A model generated the notes under the pieces. It was given only the letters and a program-made list of their open reading frames with translations. It ran no database searches and had not been told where the DNA came from. Positions 6,792-10,667 of a stretch of DNA of 10,667 nt are shown here, in pieces. The first letter of the stretch is position 1. Every line of letters starts with the position of its first letter. This stretch comes from an uncultured Bacilli bacterium. Its GTDB lineage: Bacteria > Bacillota_I > Bacilli_A > RF39 > UBA660. The DNA lies in assembly GCA_947630195.1 (NCBI GenBank), contig CANRGQ010000043.1, positions 1 through 10,667 on the forward strand. The letters are read 5' to 3'. Made by a program: the position numbers and the translations under genes.

Positions 6792-6813
6792 CAAATAAAA
6801 GAATTAAAAAAGT

Positions 6814-6843
6814 GTATTAAACCAGTTTTTAGAGTTCATAATA
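6814..6843 (+). promoter_or_regulatory. sigma-G-type forespore promoter of the ger operon
   Basis: GTATT (6814-6818), 18 bases, then CATAATA (6837-6843). The B. subtilis sigma-G consensus is roughly GHATR, 18 bases, CATnnTA: the -10 matches fully and the -35 matches four of five. Transcription would start near 6850, thirteen bases before gerKA. Forespore-specific expression is known for B. subtilis germinant-receptor operons, so position and gene function agree. Confidence 0.7.
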
Positions 6844-6852
6844 AAAATATAT

Positions 6853-6857
6853 AGGTG
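6853..6857 (+). promoter_or_regulatory. ribosome binding site of gerKA
   Basis: AGGTG, five bases before the ATG at 6863. It sits directly after the predicted sigma-G start point, so the leader is very short. Confidence 0.6.
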
Positions 6858-6862
6858 AAAAT

Positions 6863-8272
6863 ATGCAAAGAATTGTAGAAAGAATAAAGAAAGAATTTTC
6901 GAAAACTCCCGATTTAAAAATTAAAGAAGTAAAAATTAATTTATTTAAAAGTGTTTATGTTATTTTTATTGAAACTGTTTGTTCTTCAGATAAAATAAAT
7001 GAATACATCTTAAAGAATTTAACTTTAAAAAAAGATAGTGATATTTTAAGTAGTATACCAGGACCTAATACCGTTATTTTAAAAAAATATGATGAGATAG
7101 AATATTACTTAACAAGTGGTTTTGCCGTTGTCATCAATGACAAGAAAATGATTGCTGTTGAAGCCAGAGGTGATTTAAACCGGGGCCTTACCCAATCTTT
7201 AAGAGAGCCTTCCCTTTTAGGACCAGAAGATTCCTTCATCGAAAACTATCAAGTGAACATGGGCCTTATTAAAAGAAGAATTAAAAGTCATACGATGAAA
7301 ACGGAAGAATTAGTAATGGGAAGAGTTACTAAAAATACAGTTTCGATTAACTATTTAGAAGATATTGCGGATTTAGAAAATGTGGAAATAATCAAAGAAA
7401 AATTAAAGGAAATAGATGTTGATGGCGTCATTGACCAAGGGACTATTATTAACTATTTAGAAAGTGAAAACAAAACGGTATTTCCCACCATAAAAAGGAC
7501 TGAAAGACCCGATTTAGTAGCCACTGCCCTTTTAGAAGGTAAAATAGTTATTATGATGGATACTTCTCCTTTTGCGATTATTCTTCCTTCCTTTTTAGTG
7601 GATTTCATTAATCCTGTTAGTGATAATTATGTTAAAAGTATTAATGTTGGTTTTATAAAACTTCTAAGGCTTTTTGCTTTTATTATGTCCATTGCTACTC
7701 CAGGAATATATATTGCCATCATTAATTACAATCAAGAAACTATTCCTTCTAGTTTACTTATTAATTTTAGTACTCAGCGTTCGGGAGTTCCTTTTCCATC
7801 CATTGTGGAACTCATAATGCTTTTATTTATTTGTGATATTTTAAGAGAAAGTGATTTAAGATTCCCTTCTAATTTTGGTTCTGCTATCTCTATTTTGGGA
7901 GCTTTAATTATTGGGGATGCGGCCGTTAATGCCGGATTAGTATCACCTATTGCCATAATTGTAGCTTCCTTCACTTTTATTACCAGTTTAATATTTACGG
8001 AACTCGAGATTAACAATGCTTTAAGATATTACCGTTATTTATTTTTATTCTTCGCCGCCTTCTTTGGACTCTATGGAATATTTTTAAGTTTTATCCTTCT
8101 TCTTATTAATTTAATTAGTTTGAAATCTTTAAAAGCGAATTATTTTGCCCCAATTGCGCCCTTTAATAAGGAATATTTCTTTAAAACCGTTTTAAAACGA
8201 AAAGATGTGAAAAATACCCAAAGAAGTACTCTTATTACCGATAAAAATTTAACGAGAGGAAGATTTGATTGA
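6863..8272 (+). CDS. gerKA: spore germinant receptor A subunit (GerA/GerKA family)
   Basis: Inner-membrane subunit of a Ger receptor that senses germinants in the dormant spore and triggers ion release. Of 469 residues, about 1-255 form the soluble N-terminal domain. It includes TQSLREPSLLGPEDSFIEN (110-128), GLIKRRIKS (134-142) and RTERPDLVATALLEGKIVI (212-230), blocks typical of the family. The membrane part follows: hydrophobic segments at about 266-288, 313-327, 340-378 (ISILGALIIGDAAVNAGLVSP, a strongly conserved stretch) and 391-420, then a basic cytoplasmic tail. Length is slightly under the usual 480-540. It is the first gene of the operon, behind a sigma-G-type promoter, and its TGA stop overlaps the TTG start of the next gene. 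The family is certain. The K label follows the A-C-B gene order of the B. subtilis gerK operon and is not proof of the ligand. Confidence 0.93.
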   Translation: MQRIVERIKKEFSKTPDLKIKEVKINLFKSVYVIFIETVCSSDKINEYILKNLTLKKDSDILSSIPGPNTVILKKYDEIEYYLTSGFAVVINDKKMIAVEARGDLNRGLTQSLREPSLLGPEDSFIENYQVNMGLIKRRIKSHTMKTEELVMGRVTKNTVSINYLEDIADLENVEIIKEKLKEIDVDGVIDQGTIINYLESENKTVFPTIKRTERPDLVATALLEGKIVIMMDTSPFAIILPSFLVDFINPVSDNYVKSINVGFIKLLRLFAFIMSIATPGIYIAIINYNQETIPSSLLINFSTQRSGVPFPSIVELIMLLFICDILRESDLRFPSNFGSAISILGALIIGDAAVNAGLVSPIAIIVASFTFITSLIFTELEINNALRYYRYLFLFFAAFFGLYGIFLSFILLLINLISLKSLKANYFAPIAPFNKEYFFKTVLKRKDVKNTQRSTLITDKNLTRGRFD

Positions 8273-9345
8273 AAAAGATAATTACTTTAATTTTAGTTAT
8301 ATTTTTAACTGCTGGTTGCTATGACAATATTGAACTTAACAATTTAGCCATTATAAGTGGCGTAGGCATTGATTATTATGATAATGAATTTCATCTTACT
8401 TATGAAATACTTAATGATATTAAAACTCAAGATAATGCTGTCATGTTAAGTTATACTAAAGAAGGGGCTGGTAAGACTATTAATGAAGCGGCGATTAATA
8501 CTAATTATAAAGTTGGAAAAAAGCCCTACTTTGCCCATTTAAGATTAATAATCATTAGTGAAAGTGTCGCGCAAAATCACTTAGATGACATTTGTGATTA
8601 TTTAATTAGAGATACCAATATTAGAGATGAATTCTTTGTTTTAGTGGCCAAACAAACTACCCCAGCAGATATCTTAAAACATAATAGTGATAATAATCCC
8701 GTCGTTAGTGATTTAATTTTAAATTTATTAAACAATGAAGAATATAACAATAATTTAGCTATTAAAGAACCTTTTCAAGAAACTTTAGCTAAATTTATAA
8801 GTGAAGATGTTGATGCTGTTTTAAGTTCTGTTACCCTAAAAGAGGACCAAATATCTTTAGATAATTTCTATCTTTTTAAAGGTTTTAAAAAAGTAAATAC
8901 CCTTGATGTTAAAAACTCTTCTTTATATAATCTTTTAGCGAAAGATGTCTATGCTCTTAATTTTAATAAAAAATTTAAAGAAGGAAATGTCGCCATTAAT
9001 ATTGACCACTCTAATACCGATATTGATATTACTAATGAAGTAGTTACATTAAATCTAAAATTAGATGGCAAAATAGTCGATAACAGCGCGAACTTCAATT
9101 TAAAGGATGAAAAAAGTTATGCAACTTTAAATAAAGAATTTGAGGATATTATAGAAGATGATGTTTATAATTTTCTTAAAATTCTGCAAAGTAATAAAAC
9201 CGATATTTTAGGACTTCAAGATATTTACTTTAAAAAATATCGCGAAAAAAACAAAGAATTATGGACCACTAGTGATGTAAAAGTTAATGTCGATTTAAAA
9301 ATAAATACGAAAGGATTTATCTTTGAGGTGGAAAATGAAAAATAA
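8269..9345 (+). CDS. gerKC: spore germinant receptor C subunit, lipoprotein (Ger(x)C family)
   Basis: Lipoprotein subunit of the germinant receptor, expected on the outer face of the spore inner membrane. The 358-residue precursor has a signal peptide with lipobox LTAGC; Cys17 should be diacylated after cleavage. The mature N-terminus CYDNIELNNLAIISGVGID is the family signature (usually GCWD-x-x-EL). The rest holds the mixed alpha/beta domains of the family, ending in WTTSDVKVNVDLKINTKGFI (335-354), the usual C-terminal strand motif. Translation starts at TTG (8269-8271), overlapping the gerKA stop as TTGA. The site AGAGGA (8255-8260) eight bases upstream supports this rare start, and the signal peptide begins exactly there. 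It overlaps gerKB by 11 bases, indicating coupled translation. Confidence 0.93.
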   Translation: MKKIITLILVIFLTAGCYDNIELNNLAIISGVGIDYYDNEFHLTYEILNDIKTQDNAVMLSYTKEGAGKTINEAAINTNYKVGKKPYFAHLRLIIISESVAQNHLDDICDYLIRDTNIRDEFFVLVAKQTTPADILKHNSDNNPVVSDLILNLLNNEEYNNNLAIKEPFQETLAKFISEDVDAVLSSVTLKEDQISLDNFYLFKGFKKVNTLDVKNSSLYNLLAKDVYALNFNKKFKEGNVAINIDHSNTDIDITNEVVTLNLKLDGKIVDNSANFNLKDEKSYATLNKEFEDIIEDDVYNFLKILQSNKTDILGLQDIYFKKYREKNKELWTTSDVKVNVDLKINTKGFIFEVENEK

Positions 9346-10342
9346 ATTAACTTACTTTATCTCTAATTTCTCTATGTTTGGTATCGGTTTCTTTCTTTTA
9401 TTTAAATATGCTGGTAAAGATGCTTGGATATCTTTAATTCTAGGTTCCCTTTTAGGTATTATCGTTATCTATATTTATAGTAAACTTAAAACTTATTTAA
9501 ATGAGTCTAAAAATACTTTTACATATAAGTTATTTAAAGCTATTTTCTTTATCTTTAATATTTATTTAATTACTTTAATTTTAATCTTACTTCCGATGTT
9601 TGTTAATTCTTTCTATTTACTTTATACTCCCAAAATTATCGTTATTATTCCATTTTTACTTTTAGCAATATACCTTGCTAGTAAAGAAAAAAGAGTTTTA
9701 GAAACTTTAAGTAATTTTAGTTTTGTTATCAGTATTACGATTATTATTGTCTATATTTTACTTCTTTCTAAATATGTTAATGTTTCTAATTTAACCCCTG
9801 TACTTTCTACACCTAGATTAGATATTCTTACTTCTTCTTTAATATTTGCTTCAATTTCCAGTATTCCTCATATTATTACTCTAAATTTTCATAACAATGA
9901 TTTTAAATATGAACTAAAAGTTTATTTAACCTCTTGTTTATTTCTTTTAGGTATTATTCTTTATACTATTCTTTGTTTAGGAGAACCTCTAATCAAAATT
10001 TATAGTTTTCCAGAATATGCTGTCTTAAAACAAATTAAAATATTAGACTTTATTGAAAACATTGAAAATATTTCCACTTTTATTTGGTATTATAATATGT
10101 TTATAACATTAGCGGTTTTAATTACCAATATCAAAGAAGACTTACCTAAAACTTATCATAAAATAACTTATCCTTTAATTATTCTTTTAACCATCTTTTT
10201 AGGAATAGTTATTTGTGGTAGTAATTATCGTATTATCATAACCATCTTTTATACTTATCCTTTAATTTTATTTATCTTCTTTATTCTATTCTTCTTATTC
10301 TTACTTATTTTAAAAATAAAACGCAAAAAAATACCCAATTAA
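9335..10342 (+). CDS. gerKB: spore germinant receptor B subunit, permease-like (GerKB family)
   Basis: Polytopic membrane subunit related to amino-acid/polyamine permeases, and thought to bind the germinant. It has 335 residues (relatives are usually about 360-370), with roughly ten hydrophobic segments and a basic end KIKRKKIPN. Family motifs include AGKDAWIS (26-33), SIPHIITL (176-183), FPEYAVLKQIKILDFIENIE (225-244) and the NI-x-x-D block after 264. The start is ATG 9335, four bases after GAGGTG; a TTG at 9323 in the same frame is less likely because it lies before that site. The N-terminal membrane segment is odd: between GIG (16-18) and the conserved AG there are seven residues. I recall about eleven with a Pro in relatives. 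The last gene of the operon, its stop is in a terminator loop. Confidence 0.9.
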   Translation: MKNKLTYFISNFSMFGIGFFLLFKYAGKDAWISLILGSLLGIIVIYIYSKLKTYLNESKNTFTYKLFKAIFFIFNIYLITLILILLPMFVNSFYLLYTPKIIVIIPFLLLAIYLASKEKRVLETLSNFSFVISITIIIVYILLLSKYVNVSNLTPVLSTPRLDILTSSLIFASISSIPHIITLNFHNNDFKYELKVYLTSCLFLLGIILYTILCLGEPLIKIYSFPEYAVLKQIKILDFIENIENISTFIWYYNMFITLAVLITNIKEDLPKTYHKITYPLIILLTIFLGIVICGSNYRIIITIFYTYPLILFIFFILFFLFLLILKIKRKKIPN

Positions 10343-10353
10343 GGGTATTTTTT
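10326..10353. terminator. bidirectional terminator at the end of the ger operon
   Basis: AAAAAATACCC (10326-10336) and GGGTATTTTTT (10343-10353) form an 11-bp stem with a 6-base loop. The T-rich arm provides the U tract on the plus strand, and the A-rich arm does so on the minus strand. The gerKB stop codon (10340-10342) is in the loop and the stop of the opposing gene (10352-10354) overlaps the right arm, so one hairpin ends both genes. Confidence 0.85.
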
Positions 10354-10667
10354 AAATCCATTTACTTATATAAATTTTTCTTGTTGTATATTCTTCATAA
10401 CTCGTAAATATTTTAATAATAATATCCACTAAATTCTTTAAGACATTATTATCTTTTTTAACTTTAACAGTCATAATTTCTTTTTGAAGAGTACTTCTAA
10501 ATAGATAATCTTTAATGTAACTTGCTAAAACATAATCTAATTCTTCAACTCTTTTTATATCTTCTTCACTTTTTTCATCAATGGAGAAAATATAACTTTT
10601 ATATACTTTTATTAATTTATCACTAACAATATCATTATCCTTAAAGTCAAAATTGATTATAGTATAA
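10352..10667 (-). CDS. unrecognised protein, C-terminal 104 residues (5' end outside the window)
   Basis: On the minus strand a frame is open from the window edge to TAA at 10352-10354. It gives 104 residues plus one spare base at 10667, with no in-frame stop. The product is charged and mainly helical, reading FSIDEKSEEDIKR and VEELDYVLASYIKDYLFR before a hydrophobic helix LVDIIIKIFTSYEEY; it ends KIYISKWI. No family is recognised and no membrane segment is certain. Support for it being real comes from its length in such AT-rich DNA, the lack of stops, codon use like the neighbours, and the shared terminator placed exactly at its stop. It converges on gerKB. Confidence 0.65.
   Translation of the reverse strand, partial: YTIINFDFKDNDIVSDKLIKVYKSYIFSIDEKSEEDIKRVEELDYVLASYIKDYLFRSTLQKEIMTVKVKKDNNVLKNLVDIIIKIFTSYEEYTTRKIYISKWI

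Noticed and set aside
7774..8016. Minus-strand open frame of 80 codons.
   Set aside because: It is antisense to the conserved membrane region of gerKA.
8269..8272. Possible TGA recoding as Trp at the gerKA/gerKC junction.
   Set aside because: The TGA coincides with the expected end of gerKA and the start of a proper signal peptide, and TGG is used for Trp in the neighbouring genes, so the standard code holds.
1..10667. Search by eye for CRISPR arrays, tandem repeats, insertion-sequence ends, attachment sites, tRNA or rRNA genes.
   Set aside because: No regularly spaced repeats, transposase or integrase frames, or tRNA-like cloverleaf sequences were seen.

Overview
The window is a chromosomal segment from a very AT-rich, spore-forming Firmicute. 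This rests on three things: a tRNA-Ile T-box leader before ileS, a complete GerA-family germinant-receptor operon preceded by a promoter of the forespore sigma-G type, and strong Shine-Dalgarno sites on most genes. The genetic code looks standard, since TGA ends gerKA and tryptophans are TGG, which argues against a Mycoplasma-type genome. An uncultured gut-type Clostridia or Erysipelotrichia-like lineage would fit, but the sequence alone does not place it further. I see no tRNA, rRNA, insertion sequence, prophage, integrase or CRISPR array.

Layout. Bases 1-804 (minus) hold the N-terminal quarter of a type 2 isoleucyl-tRNA synthetase. Its roughly 230-nt leader (805-1033) carries a full T-box riboswitch, and a near-consensus promoter lies at 1040-1068. 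Diverging from it is a phosphohexomutase (1141-2499, plus) whose sugar-recognition loop departs from the family consensus. It converges on deoD, a purine nucleoside phosphorylase (2522-3277, minus), and the two share one hairpin terminator. Upstream of deoD lie two overlapping, unrecognised genes on the minus strand (509 or 512 aa, then 158 aa). These are the best candidates for something undescribed. A 220-nt non-coding gap separates them from an RlmCD/RumA-type 23S rRNA uracil-5 methyltransferase (5582-6775, minus).

Diverging from the methyltransferase is the operon gerKA-gerKC-gerKB (6863-10342, plus). Its genes overlap by 4 and 11 nt and it ends in a hairpin that contains the last stop codon. 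The operon supplies the three inner-membrane receptor subunits that sense germinants in the dormant spore: A subunit, lipoprotein C subunit and permease-like B subunit. On the opposite strand an unrecognised gene (10352-10667) runs off the end of the window and shares that terminator.

The genes do not form one pathway. They are housekeeping functions (translation, sugar phosphates, purine salvage, rRNA modification) around a sporulation operon, packed tightly with overlapping starts and stops and shared terminators. The points most worth a second look are the altered phosphohexomutase loop, the unknown two-gene unit, the sigma-G-type promoter, the shortened first membrane segment of the GerKB subunit, and an apparently leaderless methyltransferase mRNA.
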